From: Lentisphaerota bacterium
GTDB taxonomy: Bacteria > Verrucomicrobiota > Kiritimatiellia > Kiritimatiellales > Pontiellaceae
Length of the DNA stretch: 37,280 nt
Reading direction: 5' to 3'
Assembly (NCBI GenBank): GCA_012729265.1
Contig: JAAYDL010000175.1
Coordinates: forward strand, 1-37,280
The notes beneath the pieces were generated by a model. That model made no database searches, was not told the origin of the DNA, and saw nothing but the letters and a program-made list of their open reading frames with translations. The position numbers and the translations under genes were made by a program. Every line of letters starts with the position of its first letter. Positions within the stretch are counted from its first letter, which is position 1. Shown here in pieces: positions 29,501 through 36,991 of the stretch.

Positions 29501-29726
29501 CAAGAACGTGATCGACCTCATGAAGGGAAACGGGGTTCAACTGCTGATCAACACTCCCAGCGGACCCGTCGCGCGCCAGGACGAAATCAAGATACGCTCC
29601 GAAGCCATCCTTCGTGGAATACCGATCGTCACCACCGAATCGGGAGCCATTGCCACGATCAGGGCCATCCGCTACATCAAGTCGAACGATTGGAACGTGC
29701 GGGCCATCCAGGAGTACCACGCCTAG
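26520..29726 (+). CDS. carB: Carbamoyl-phosphate synthase large subunit
   Basis: The 1068-aa synthetase chain makes carbamoyl phosphate from bicarbonate, ammonia and two ATP. The two homologous halves are both complete: the first starts [20 protein letters not shown] and has [14 protein letters not shown] and [18 protein letters not shown]; the second starts [20 protein letters not shown] and has [14 protein letters not shown] and [18 protein letters not shown]. The C-terminal MGS-like domain (about 935-1068), where effectors bind in known enzymes, includes [18 protein letters not shown] 26520 follows AGGAG. In most genomes carA and carB are adjacent; here guaA and a repeat-framed small gene lie between them. 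Confidence 0.97.
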   Translation: MPKRTDIHHILIIGSGPIVIGQACEFDYSGTQACKALREEGYKVTLINSNPATIMTDPATADRTYIEPITPEAVEKIIIKERPDAILPTLGGQTALNTAMKLVKMGILEKYGVEMIGAKYDAIMRGEERNLFKMAMAEAGIETLKSFEVHDLESARRIATEELGFPIIVRPSFTLGGTGGGIANDMDELMRIAEGGLKASLTTEVLLEESVFGWKEFEMEVMRDKKDNAVIICAIENMDPMGIHTGDSITVAPTQTLTDREYQVMRDASLKVLRAIGVETGGSNVQFCIHPKTGRMAIIEMNPRVSRSSALASKATGFPIAKLAAKLAVGYTLDELPNDITKETPACFEPSIDYVVTKLPRFTFEKFLSANPLLGVSMKSVGETMAIGRNFKESLQKAFRSLEIGVDGLDLKAEKRVNPDKLDTYLKTTCTERTIAIKMALKRGYSIEKIHEMTYLDPWFIDNILQIVELEKELKDAADLDYDLLKKAKQNGFSDEQIGALRGCKGNDIRTLRKKLGIVPVYSLVDTCAGEFAASTPYFYSCYADLDETRKTDKPSVVVLGSGPNRIGQGIEFDYSCVHTVKALREMGYEAIMVNSNPETVSTDYDTSDKLYFEPLTFEDVMNIYEAEKPIGMIVQMGGQTPLNLANRLLDAGVPILGTSPKSIAATEDRELFRQLLDKLNLKQPESATARTIDQAEAIVKRIGFPVMIRPSFVLGGRAMMVAYEEKELEPFVNAAFAASPDHPVLIDRFIEHAIEVDVDLVCDGTDVYVGGVMEHVEEAGIHSGDSACSIPPYSLGHEMVERIKTACSAMALELNVRGLMNAQIAVKGDEFYIIEVNPRASRTVPYVSKATNVPLAKIATQIATGTTLKELGLVGFEPKLEWFAVKEAVFPFNRFAGVDPILGPEMKSTGEVMGIDSCFELAFWKAEIAAGQALPTEGAVFLSAKDRDKDWIIQIGKELSEMGFKLVATEGTAHALHAAGLEILLTHKLSEEGKNVIDLMKGNGVQLLINTPSGPVARQDEIKIRSEAILRGIPIVTTESGAIATIRAIRYIKSNDWNVRAIQEYHA

Positions 29727-29737
29727 AAACGGCCTAG

Positions 29738-30010
29738 ATGCAGCAGGGCGTCGTGGGGCTGGTCAATCGCCGGAACCAGCTCAAGTTTTCGCTGAACCAG
29801 CGTGAAGACGAGGAGATCGTCGAGGCTGACCAGTCGTCCGGCGCCGATGCGCAAAAGATCGAGGCGCAGGTGGGCGACAAGGAAAGCAGTGCCTTGAGCA
29901 GCCTGACCGAACACCTGCTCGACCAGGAGCAGGCCATCTCCGTGGTGGCGTGCGTAGGCTTGGTGCTTGGCCTTGGCGGCGTGGCCAGGTGTTTCCGCCG
30001 GGCGGGATAG
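29738..30010 (+). CDS. Small ORF with C-terminal membrane helix, doubtful
   Basis: The 90-residue frame has G-rich first and GC-rich third positions as in the neighbouring real genes. The product is polar and acidic for its first 65 residues and ends in one hydrophobic segment (AISVVACVGLVLGLGGVA) followed by RCFRRAG, like a tail-anchored protein. There is no ribosome site before ATG 29738, which follows the carB stop by 11 bases. I do not recognise the family. A minus-strand frame over 29723-30154 also stays open, so the coding strand is uncertain; both could be remnants of an old gene. Confidence 0.3.
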   Translation: MQQGVVGLVNRRNQLKFSLNQREDEEIVEADQSSGADAQKIEAQVGDKESSALSSLTEHLLDQEQAISVVACVGLVLGLGGVARCFRRAG

Positions 30011-30020
30011 CGCCCGGCGG
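29995..30020. other. Perfect 10-bp GC-rich hairpin
   Basis: CCGCCGGGCG-GGATAG-CGCCCGGCGG is a perfect stem. The stop codon of the small ORF lies in the loop. No T-run follows (TTCCCG), so it is not a standard terminator, but its place at the end of the carB run suggests a 3'-end stabiliser or stop signal. Confidence 0.5.
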
Positions 30021-30320
30021 TTCCCGTGACCGGCAAAAGGTGCCGATGGTGTGGGTGTAGTTAAGCGGTTGGTTGTTCGGGACCGCTCGATGAGGGGGAA
30101 AAATGCGCCCACCCATCCAGAGAGGGCAAGGATGGGCGGGCGGTCTAGGAGCAAATTTAGCCATTTTTAAACGACCATTTGAGAAACTTGGGTTAAGGAC
30201 GTCAAGATCGACTGTGTCAACACCGCCTGCAACTACGCACATAAAACCTCGTTTTCTCAGCAATAAATAGGGCCATGGTGATCGTTTAATTCCATTTTAC
30301 GGCGAAACTGGAGCTGAAGT
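30021..30320. other. Gene-free stretch before membrane protein gene
   Basis: About 300 bases hold no credible gene. A CATTTGAGAAACTTGGGTTA segment near 30173-30196 could be a worn element end, but no partner end or transposase was found next to it. Confidence 0.35.
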
Positions 30321-31136
30321 GTGAAGTGTAATTTGAGATGTGCAGGGACGATCGTTTACTTTTGGTTGCTCCAGCTGGCGCTAATTGTGCCGGCTCTTGA
30401 TTTCTGTCTGTTCTCTCCCCTGATCCCATTGTGTTACGCGTATTCCGCGCTCGGCGCTATGATTCTGTATGGCGCCTTTTTGTTAAGATATACAAACTCG
30501 GCCACGTTGCGGGATCTGAGCGGCGGAATTGGGGCCTCCTATTTGGTGACCGCGCTCCTGCTTGCATTATTCGGCGGAGCCGGACTTGCCCATTGGCTGT
30601 TGGCCGGATACTGGGTAATTGTTTGGATCGCAGCGGCATCGGGCTGTGGATTTGCGATTGCAGTCAGCAAAAAGTGGAATTCGATTCGCGCTCGGTGTGT
30701 ACTCAAATGGTTGGCTCCGGTAGCGGGTTTGGCCTCCGTGGCGGGGTGCTGCCTGTATGACTTTGCAGGCTGTTTGAATTCGGATAGATCGGAAGATCAG
30801 TCCAGTGTGCCGATGTTGGAATGCCGTGCGGAGGATCTACAGCGTACACAGGTTTCTCCTGCGCTGACGCTCCTGTTTCCCGAAAAAACAATCGCGGAGA
30901 CGATTGAAGAGGTCTGTGGTGATGTGGGTTCGTTGGAGCAGAAACCCCTCGAGCCCAATCAGAATCTTGAAGTTCCGCTGTTTAACTTCAGCATCGGTCA
31001 GGATTATTCCGAACGGATTGATCAACTTTGTTTCGATGATGCCCGGAAGCTCGAAATAGCGTGGCAGAACATTCGTTTTCGCTATCAAGACAACCCGCAG
31101 CCCTATGACAATGCGGAAATCCTCGTAAAACCCTGA
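30321..31136 (+). CDS. Membrane protein of unknown function
   Basis: The 271-aa product has four or five hydrophobic segments in its first 150 residues (IVYFWLLQLALIVPALDFCL, YSALGAMILYGAFLLRY, YLVTALLLALFGGAGLAHWL, LAPVAGLASVAGCCLYDFAG). A polar, Glu/Asp-rich region of about 120 residues without membrane helices follows, probably outside or in the cytoplasm as one domain. I do not recognise it. The frame begins at GTG 30321 with a weak GGAG upstream, so the start is uncertain. It stands alone between the carB run and the amt operon, which converges on it; a hairpin at 31172-31187 follows. Confidence 0.6.
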   Translation: MKCNLRCAGTIVYFWLLQLALIVPALDFCLFSPLIPLCYAYSALGAMILYGAFLLRYTNSATLRDLSGGIGASYLVTALLLALFGGAGLAHWLLAGYWVIVWIAAASGCGFAIAVSKKWNSIRARCVLKWLAPVAGLASVAGCCLYDFAGCLNSDRSEDQSSVPMLECRAEDLQRTQVSPALTLLFPEKTIAETIEEVCGDVGSLEQKPLEPNQNLEVPLFNFSIGQDYSERIDQLCFDDARKLEIAWQNIRFRYQDNPQPYDNAEILVKP

Positions 31137-31171
31137 CTCCACGCTCAATATTCACCCCCTTTTTCGCTCAA

Positions 31172-31192
31172 GCCGCCTTCAGGCGGCGGTTT
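31172..31192 (+). terminator. Possible terminator of the membrane protein gene
   Basis: GCCGCC-TTCA-GGCGGC is a perfect 6-bp stem with a tetraloop, followed by GGTTT, 35 bases after the stop codon. The T-run is short, so confidence is moderate. Confidence 0.45.
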
Positions 31193-31257
31193 CACCAAGC
31201 TCCCCTGTGCTGTAGGTACATGAGATAAGCACTACAGATTCTGCCATGCCGAGCGGG

Positions 31258-31305
31258 CACAACGAAGCAAGTGGTTGCGCCGGAAAGAAGCAGGCTTCCG
31301 TCTAC
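31258..31305. repeat. Copy of the CACAACGAAGC...GTCTAC element
   Basis: CACAACGAAGC (31258-31268) and GCTTCCGTCTAC (31294-31305) match the two ends of the right arm of the palindrome at 8549-8621, here separated by a longer insert. It lies in the 318-base gene-free gap 31137-31454, in which only this and the two terminator hairpins are visible. Confidence 0.5.
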
Positions 31306-31390
31306 AGAAAAACGCCACCGATACAGCGGCGGCGCTACCCTGTACAGCCTGCACCACGTGCCGGCTATGGACCTCGCGATGACCCCATTT

Positions 31391-31427
31391 AAACAAGAAA
31401 AGCGCCCTCCGCCGAAGCGGAGAGCGC
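31391..31427 (-). terminator. Rho-independent terminator of the amt-glnK-porin operon
   Basis: An 11-bp stem with one mismatch (GCGCTCTCCGC / GCGGAGGGCGC on the minus strand, loop TTCG) is followed by TTTTCTTGTTT, 28 bases beyond the porin stop codon. Confidence 0.8.
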
Positions 31428-31454
31428 ATGGCATTCCTACAGGAAAAAGACTCC

Positions 31455-32210
31455 TTAGAAAGAAGCGCTGAGACTCATTACACCAACAAAGTTTACGTCG
31501 TAACTTCCCGGGCCGTCCGGCAGAATCTCGTCGTCGAGCTGAGCAATATAAGAACCGTTTACCCCGAGGCTCCAAATATCAGTCAGCGCATAGCTTACAC
31601 CTGCCGAAAGAGACCCATCAGCAAGCCCGCTGTCACCGTTTTCCGGCTCAACATAACCGGCAACTGCACCAAACGATGCGGAAACCGAATCTGAGATGGC
31701 ATAGTCATACCCCGCAGACAACTCAATGCGGGCATCACCACAATAGTCTCCACCAACGAACTGATAATAAGTAACACCCAAACCAACATCGCCAACCGCA
31801 TAACCAAGACCCACGCGGAGTTCCTTGTCAGCAACCGTGGGCGGAGTTGAAGCGTCGCCGCTCATTGGATAAGTATACTCAAAATATCCGATAGACACAT
31901 CCAATCCATCAACCATGGAAGGAAGCGAATAGAAAGCATACCAATCGACCTCTGAAAACTGGGACCCGGTCAAACTACCACCGTAATCATCAATGTCATA
32001 GTTTGCCCAAGCACCCACTGCCACGGATCCCATCTCTTCCGGAAGCCCAAGCCCGGAGACTTCGATGCCCGGCTGAAATACCGCTCCATCATTGTAGGTT
32101 ACACCACGAAATACATACGCCGATGCCAAGTCAAAGCTTGTTCTCACTTCTGCGGAGACCGCCGCTGCCATAAGCCCGGCTGCCAACGTTATTGCAATAA
32201 TATTTTTCAT
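31455..32210 (-). CDS. TorF-type putative porin
   Basis: The 251-aa exported protein has a signal peptide (IIAITLAAGLMAAAVSAE) and the start of the TorF/Gcw_chp family: SFDLASAYVFRGVTYNDG. Alternating polar/apolar strands follow and the terminal residue is Phe (SLSASF), as in outer-membrane beta barrels. A 12-14 strand pore in the outer membrane is expected. In proteobacteria members of this family often sit beside glnK and amt, and it is the third gene of such an operon here. A role in letting ammonium or another nitrogen compound into the periplasm is inference. The 108-base gap before it has an unusually A-rich leader on the coding strand. Confidence 0.85.
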   Translation of the reverse strand: MKNIIAITLAAGLMAAAVSAEVRTSFDLASAYVFRGVTYNDGAVFQPGIEVSGLGLPEEMGSVAVGAWANYDIDDYGGSLTGSQFSEVDWYAFYSLPSMVDGLDVSIGYFEYTYPMSGDASTPPTVADKELRVGLGYAVGDVGLGVTYYQFVGGDYCGDARIELSAGYDYAISDSVSASFGAVAGYVEPENGDSGLADGSLSAGVSYALTDIWSLGVNGSYIAQLDDEILPDGPGSYDVNFVGVMSLSASF

Positions 32211-32318
32211 TTCTGGTTTTTTCTTTCTATTTTCTATTTCTGTTTTCTTTTTTCAGTTATTGTACATTCCTGTTTATCGGAGGCACCGATCCTGCGCGGC
32301 CGGCATAACCGCGAGGCT

Positions 32319-32660
32319 TCAGCCGATCGCTTCTTTTCCGGTTTCGCCGGTGCGAATCCGGATGCACTCATCCAGACTCATCACAAAAATCTTGCCATCG
32401 CCAATCTTGCCTGTACGGGCTCCGTCGATGATCGCGTCGATGGTGGGCTTGACAAACTCGTCATTGACGGCCACCTCGATTCGGATCTTCTTGAGCAGGT
32501 TGACTTCAATATCGACCCCGCGATAGGACTCGTGATACCCCTTCTGCTGCCCGCAACCGAGCGCATTGGTTACCGATATTTTATAGATCTCGTTGCCGTA
32601 AAGCGACTGCTTGACCGCGTTCAGCCTCTCGGGCTGTATATATGCAATGATCAGTTTCAT
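32319..32660 (-). CDS. glnK: P-II nitrogen regulatory protein, GlnK type
   Basis: The 113-aa trimeric signal protein senses ATP/ADP and 2-oxoglutarate and normally plugs the Amt channel. Family marks: [20 protein letters not shown], the T-loop [14 protein letters not shown] (Gln39, Tyr46), [11 protein letters not shown] and [13 protein letters not shown]. Position 51, the tyrosine that GlnD uridylylates in enterobacteria, is Ile ([12 protein letters not shown]), so control by uridylylation is not possible at the usual site. This variant T-loop is known from other phyla. ATG 32660 follows GGAAAAG; the frame is open further upstream, but those residues are not part of the family. It follows amt by 61 bases. 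Confidence 0.95.
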   Translation of the reverse strand: MKLIIAYIQPERLNAVKQSLYGNEIYKISVTNALGCGQQKGYHESYRGVDIEVNLLKKIRIEVAVNDEFVKPTIDAIIDGARTGKIGDGKIFVMSLDECIRIRTGETGKEAIG

Positions 32661-32721
32661 TTTCTTTTCCTTTCGATTGGCCCGCGCCCGGTTTACTGGC
32701 GCGGGGAGCGTTACGTTCACC

Positions 32722-34068
32722 TTATTCCGTTGTAAAGATCTGGAACCCGCTGTAGGCTTCCTCGCCATGTTCGCCGATATCCAGCCCACGCACTTCCTCC
32801 GCCGCCGATACTCGCAGCATACCGAAGGCCTTCAGCACCGAAAAGAGAATAAACATCGTCCCGAACGCCCACAGGGGAACCACGACCGAACCGACGATCT
32901 GCGCGACCATCGGATGCCCGCCAAAGATCCAAGTGGCCAAGCCACCCCAAAGGCCGCACAAGCCGTGTACCGGCCAGGCACCCACCGGATCATCGATCCG
33001 CAGTTTATCCAGCAGCTTGATCCCCATTATCACAAGAACACCGGCCACCGCACCGATAATGATCGCCTCGACATTGCTCACCGAATCGCAGTTGGCAGTA
33101 ATACCCACCAGACCTGCGAGAATGCCGTTGAGCGCCATCGACAGTTCCGGCTTCTTGTGCAGGGCCCAGGTCAACAACATCGCGATTAACCCGCCTGCTC
33201 CCGCCGCCAACGTCGTGTTGACCGCAATCTTCATCACCGCCGCCGTGTTGTCCGCTCCTACAATCGCCAACTGACTGGAGGGATTGAAGCCATACCAGCC
33301 GGTCCAGAGAATGAACACACCCAAGGCCGCAAGCGGAAGGTTGTGGCCCGGCATCGCCTTCGGTTTACCATCCTTGGAGAAACGACCCGTGCGCGGTCCG
33401 AGCACAATCGCACCCGCCAGTCCGGCAAAGCCACCGACCGCATGCACCAGGATCGAACCTGCGAAATCATAGAAGCCCATCGCGTCAAGCCAGCCGCCGC
33501 CCCATTTCCAGAACCCGCTGATCGGGTAGATAAAACCGGTGATCACGGCACTGTAGACCAGATACGAACTGAACTTCATGCGGCCCGCGACACAACCCGA
33601 AACAATCGTCGCCGCCGTCGCTGCAAAGGCCACCTGGAACAAGAAATCGACCTGCGGATGCAGAACGCCCGCTGCCGGAGCATCAGTCATCTCGCCGATA
33701 CCTACACCGCCCCACCCTAGGAATCCGTCGATCACCGAGTCACCGTACATCAGCCCGTACCCGATCAGATAGTACAGCAGCACGCCGATACACAGATCCA
33801 TCACATTTTTGAACAGAATGTTGACGGTATTCTTCGCCGAGTTAAACCCCGCCTCGACCATGGCGAAGCCCGGCTGCATGAAGATCACCAGCACCGCGCC
33901 AAGGAAAAGGAAGAGATTATCAATCGCAAACGCCGCGAGCGCGTTATCCGACGCCTCTACGACAACGGCTTCCTCCACCGACACCTCCTGAGCCCACACC
34001 GGCACCGACACCACCATCAAGGCAGCGATCAGCGCCCCGGTCAATACTCCTCGCAAACGACCTTTCAC
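32722..34068 (-). CDS. amt: Ammonium transporter
   Basis: The 448-aa Amt/Rh channel moves ammonium across the inner membrane. It begins with a signal-peptide-like helix ([20 protein letters not shown]) and then shows about eleven membrane helices. Family signatures: [54 protein letters not shown] with the first pore histidine, and [10 protein letters not shown] with the second. The start is GTG 34068 after AAGGAGG, a strong ribosome site that decides against other starts. The gene is preceded by a sigma54 promoter (34186-34200) and paired upstream sites; glnK and the porin gene follow. Expression under ammonium shortage through the neighbouring sigma54 activator is the likely control. Confidence 0.96.
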   Translation of the reverse strand: MKGRLRGVLTGALIAALMVVSVPVWAQEVSVEEAVVVEASDNALAAFAIDNLFLFLGAVLVIFMQPGFAMVEAGFNSAKNTVNILFKNVMDLCIGVLLYYLIGYGLMYGDSVIDGFLGWGGVGIGEMTDAPAAGVLHPQVDFLFQVAFAATAATIVSGCVAGRMKFSSYLVYSAVITGFIYPISGFWKWGGGWLDAMGFYDFAGSILVHAVGGFAGLAGAIVLGPRTGRFSKDGKPKAMPGHNLPLAALGVFILWTGWYGFNPSSQLAIVGADNTAAVMKIAVNTTLAAGAGGLIAMLLTWALHKKPELSMALNGILAGLVGITANCDSVSNVEAIIIGAVAGVLVIMGIKLLDKLRIDDPVGAWPVHGLCGLWGGLATWIFGGHPMVAQIVGSVVVPLWAFGTMFILFSVLKAFGMLRVSAAEEVRGLDIGEHGEEAYSGFQIFTTE

Positions 34069-34185
34069 TTATTCCTCCTTATTCTCTTGTTTTGATTTCT
34101 TGACCATTCACACCTAACAAAAAACGACTGTGGTACTTTTTCGTACATCTTTCTCCTTCACAGTCATGCGTTAACGGCACTCTTT

Positions 34186-34200
34186 GCATTCACTGTGCCA
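34186..34200 (-). promoter_or_regulatory. Sigma54 promoter of amt
   Basis: The minus strand reads TGGCACAGTGAATGC, with GG and GC separated by exactly ten bases, close to the consensus TGGCACN5TTGC. The leader to the amt GTG is about 105 bases. The identical 15 bases lie before glnN. Confidence 0.9.
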
Positions 34201-34293
34201 ACGGTCGCAAATAAATTATAAGTCATTCGTGTGAAAATAATTATGAATATAACCATGCGTCATACATAAATGAAGTTATGGGGAATAATACAA

Positions 34294-34333
34294 ACAAATA
34301 TGTTGATACAAACTCCATTGGATACAAATATGT
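34294..34333. promoter_or_regulatory. Paired candidate activator sites upstream of amt
   Basis: ACAAATATGT occurs at 34294-34303 and again at 34324-34333, 30 bp apart (three helical turns). Each is a near-palindrome ACA-N4-TGT. They lie about 95-135 bp upstream of the sigma54 promoter, the usual distance for enhancer sites. The same pair, same spacing, exists before glnN. Confidence 0.65.
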
Positions 34334-34493
34334 GGCGCCACTTGACTATAAAATCAGAGGTATATTTGGCTTCAAAAAGACACTGAATTCCCAGTGCGGC
34401 AGAGCCGCAACCAAATTTAGGATTACCTGCGGAAGGTTATTTGGCATCCTTCCAGGACTGAATTTATCACCAAACAATCAGGAAAGGATGCCA

Positions 34494-35042
34494 ATGAAAA
34501 ACTTCTTGAGAACGTGCGCGAAAAGCATTGTGGGCGCAATCAGCGGATGGGACCGGATCCGTTTCCGGGGAACGATTGGCTGGCTGGCCAATACGGCGGG
34601 CATCAACTCGTACTTTTTCACCCGGAACATCCTGCTCAGGGACTTCGGGAAATGGGGGGAATCGATCACCGCAAAAGTCCGTTCGCAGTGCAATGAGCAG
34701 GCGCAGCAGTTGGACATTCCGATGATCTATCTGCCATTGGCCGCCATCGACAAGGAGATCCATGCAAGACAGATCATGGCTGAGCTCAAGGTGGAGACGG
34801 GGCCGATCTGCATGTCAGTTTACGGTTCTCAAGAAGGAGCTGAAGTCGGCTACAACCCGCACAAGCCCGGTCGTCCTTCTTTCTGCTACCACACTTATAT
34901 ACTCGTCAGCGCGCGCCTCGTTATGAATGTCGATATGCTCCCCGGCAACCAGACCACCGGATGCTACCCACTCTCCGGGCTTTGGCATATACTCGACGGC
35001 CTGCCAGATCGCCGATCCCTCGAGCACGTTGAACCCCTTTAA
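34494..35042 (+). pseudogene. Chimeric ORF: unknown family joined to IS1380-type transposase fragment
   Basis: The 182-residue frame (ATG 34494 after AGGAAAGG) has two unlike parts. Residues 1-107 (FLRTCAKSIVGAISGWDRIR, FRGTIGWLANTAGINSYF, LRDFGKWGESITAKV, TGPICM) look like the N-terminus of a long conserved protein of unknown function that I recall as multi-copy in many environmental genomes. From residue 108 the sequence is that of IS1380-family transposases (YGSQEGAEVGYNPHKPGRPS, then RLVMNVDMLPGNQTT), lacking the rest of the catalytic core. Likeness fades after about 34980. The switch near 34815 is in frame. The stretch is bounded by the left inverted-repeat arm and the 3' end of the regulator gene. 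Activity is very unlikely. Confidence 0.65.
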
Positions 35043-35122
35043 TCCAGTTGTTTTGCCCTTTCCATGTGAAAGCATATGGTGGGGGTGGGGTGGGGCACAC
35101 GCACGTCCCGGCGATACTCCCC

Positions 35123-36685
35123 TTACTCCTTGAAATTATCGCGATTGATATTCAATTGGCTGATGCGGTAATTGAGAATGCGCTGGGTGGTGTTCAGGTA
35201 GCGGGCGGCGGCGGCGGCGTTACCGCGGTTATTTTTAAGGGCATCGATGATGATCTCGCGCTCGTAGGCGTTGACCATCGCCCGGAGGTCGGCTCCATCG
35301 CTGGGCAGTAGTCCGGTGCGGGTCTGCTCGCCGGTCTGGAGGGACGGCGGCAGGGTATAGGCGTGAATGACATCGTCGTTGCTGGTGAGCACGGCCCGTT
35401 CGATGCAGTTCTCCAGCTCCCGCACGTTGCCTGGCCAGTGGTAGGCCATCATCATGTTGATCGCCGCCGTAGAGATTCGCTTGACGGTCTTTCCGTAGGT
35501 TTTGTTGTATTTCTGGATAAAATGATCGGCCAGCAGAATGATGTCGGATTTGCGTTCGCGCAGCAGCGGCAGGATGATCGGGAAGACATTGAGCCGGTAG
35601 TACAAGTCCTCGCGGAACTCCCCGTCCGCGATGGCTTTCTCGAGATTCACACTGGTGGCGGTGATGATTCGTACGTTGACCTCGACTGGCTTCATGCCGC
35701 CGACCCGCTCGAAACAGCGCTCCTGCAGCACCCGCAGCAGGCGAACCTGCACGGAAGGGCTTATGTCGCCGATCTCATCCAAGAAAAGCGTGCCGCCGTT
35801 GGCGAGCTCAAAACGGCCCTGACGTTGCTGTATCGCCCCCGTGAACGCCCCTTTCTCGTGGCCGAAGAGTTCGCTCTCGATCAAGTTCTCGGGCAGGGCT
35901 GCGCAGTTGACGCAGATGAACGGGTTGTTCTTGCGCGGACTGCTGAAGTGGATTGCGCGGGCGACGAGCTCCTTGCCGGAACCGGAGGCGCCGCGGATTA
36001 ATACCGTGGCCCCGCTGCTGGCCACTTGGGCGATCTGCTCGTAGACCATCCGCATACTTTGGCAGTTGCCGATAATGTTTGACGGACGATACCGGTCCCC
36101 CAGTTCAAGTTTGAGCTTGCGGTTTTCCGCCATCAGGCTTTCCTGGGCCGCAATGCCTTCGCGAATGTTGTAGACTGCCTCGGCCAGCAGGTCGGCCAGC
36201 AGTTTCAGGAAATTCATATTCTTGTGCAATTCGGCCTCATCGGCAGGAGGCCGATCAATGCTCAGGGTGCCCACTACGCGCTTCTGGTGGATGATTGGTA
36301 CGCAGATGAATGCCATGAGTTCATTCTTGCGGGAACGGGTCCGGTCCAAGAAGCCCGGTTCGCTGTGGATATCGGGAACGATGATCGGTTTACCGGTCGC
36401 GGCGACTTTGCCGGTGATGCCTTCGCCGAGCTCATAGCGGCCCCGTTGCTTTTTCTCCGCAGAGATGCCACGCGAAGCCTCGATCTCGAAAATGTCGCTG
36501 TCAGGATTCCGCAGGGTAAGGGTACCCCGCGCCATGCCCATCTCGGTCTCCAGAATATCAAGGACTCGGTCCAATAAGGAGTTGACCCCCTTCTCATGAG
36601 CCATCGCCTGTGAGACGCGATAGAGAATGTTCAGTTCAATTTCCGTACGTGGTTTTTGTGGGACGGTTGGATCGGAAACGTTCAT
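35123..36685 (-). CDS. Sigma54-dependent activator, GAF-AAA+-HTH (NifA-like)
   Basis: The 520-aa enhancer-binding protein has three domains: an N-terminal GAF sensor (about 15-180, with IIVPDIHSEPGF and FICVPIIHQKRVVGTLSIDR), an AAA+ domain (about 205-435) with Walker A GASGSGKE, the sigma54-contacting GAFTGA loop, Walker B GTLFLDEIGD and WPGNVRELENCIERAVL, and a C-terminal Fis-type helix-turn-helix (about 475-515). The architecture is that of NifA, but no nitrogenase genes and no NifA cysteine linker are seen, so general nitrogen control is more likely. It lies between the amt and glnN control regions, divergent from glnN. The ribosome site is weak (AGGG about 12 bases before ATG 36685), so the protein may be made in low amount. 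Confidence 0.93.
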   Translation of the reverse strand: MNVSDPTVPQKPRTEIELNILYRVSQAMAHEKGVNSLLDRVLDILETEMGMARGTLTLRNPDSDIFEIEASRGISAEKKQRGRYELGEGITGKVAATGKPIIVPDIHSEPGFLDRTRSRKNELMAFICVPIIHQKRVVGTLSIDRPPADEAELHKNMNFLKLLADLLAEAVYNIREGIAAQESLMAENRKLKLELGDRYRPSNIIGNCQSMRMVYEQIAQVASSGATVLIRGASGSGKELVARAIHFSSPRKNNPFICVNCAALPENLIESELFGHEKGAFTGAIQQRQGRFELANGGTLFLDEIGDISPSVQVRLLRVLQERCFERVGGMKPVEVNVRIITATSVNLEKAIADGEFREDLYYRLNVFPIILPLLRERKSDIILLADHFIQKYNKTYGKTVKRISTAAINMMMAYHWPGNVRELENCIERAVLTSNDDVIHAYTLPPSLQTGEQTRTGLLPSDGADLRAMVNAYEREIIIDALKNNRGNAAAAARYLNTTQRILNYRISQLNINRDNFKE

Positions 36686-36804
36686 AATATTAATACCCTA
36701 TTTGATTGTCACAAAAGTCAAAGAAGAAGTTCATCCATTCTGTTTTACGAATCCAGTGTCTTTTTGAAGCCAAATATACCCCTGATTTCGTAGTCAAGTG
36801 GCAT

Positions 36805-36844
36805 ACATATTTGTATTCAGTGGCGTTTGTGTCAACATATTTGT
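36805..36844. promoter_or_regulatory. Paired candidate activator sites upstream of glnN
   Basis: ACATATTTGT occurs at 36805-36814 and 36835-36844, 30 bp apart. The first sits in the longer dyad ATACA-TATT-TGTAT, the second in AACA-TATT-TGTT. A weaker third site (CTGTATTTGT, 36863-36872) continues the spacing. The distance to the promoter is about 90-130 bp. The sites are equally placed for the divergent activator gene, so self-control is possible. Confidence 0.65.
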
Positions 36845-36935
36845 TTATATTATTGCCCATAACTGTATTTGTGTATGATGTATAGAATTTCGTAATTATC
36901 CATATATGAATGACTTACAACTTGCCAGCGACAGC

Positions 36936-36950
36936 TGGCACAGTGAATGC
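36936..36950 (+). promoter_or_regulatory. Sigma54 promoter of glnN
   Basis: TGGCACAGTGAATGC has GG at 36937-36938 and GC at 36949-36950, the exact GG-N10-GC arrangement. It is identical over all 15 bases to the amt promoter on the other strand. Transcription should begin near 36961, giving a leader of about 145 bases. Confidence 0.9.
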
Positions 36951-36991
36951 GTAGAGTGCCGTTAACGCATAAGCGTGAAGAAGAAAGGCGT

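Larger units (their letters stand above)
34118..34390 (-). repeat. Left arm of a 270-bp imperfect inverted repeat (amt control region)
   Basis: Reading 34118-34390 against the reverse complement of 36749-37018 gives an almost end-to-end match, about 75-80% by eye with few gaps. Invariant blocks include CAAAAAACGACT, ATGCGTTAACGGCACTCT, GCATTCACTGTGCCA, ACAAATATGTTGA, CCACTTGACTA and TATATTTGGCTTCAAAAAGA. The arm spans the amt leader, sigma54 promoter and upstream sites. Likeness stops abruptly at 34390, where foreign sequence begins. Confidence 0.92.

Noticed and set aside
26508-29720. Minus-strand open frame of about 1070 codons opposite carB
   Set aside because: Same cause as opposite gltB: it mirrors a highly conserved gene and has no independent support.
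29723-30154. Minus-strand ORF (143 codons) after carB
   Set aside because: Its third positions coincide with first positions of the better-looking plus frame, there is no ribosome site and no recognisable domain; kept only as a caution in the small-ORF entry.
17053-30198. GGGTTAAGG at 17053-17061 and 30190-30198 as attachment-site repeats around the gltB-carB block
   Set aside because: A 9-base match between two windows of a few hundred bases is not unlikely by chance, the flanks do not match, and no integrase is present.
35123-36685. Part of a nitrogen-fixation (nif) cluster
   Set aside because: Only the domain order is NifA-like. No nifHDK or cofactor genes are in the window and the flanking targets are ammonium uptake and assimilation genes.
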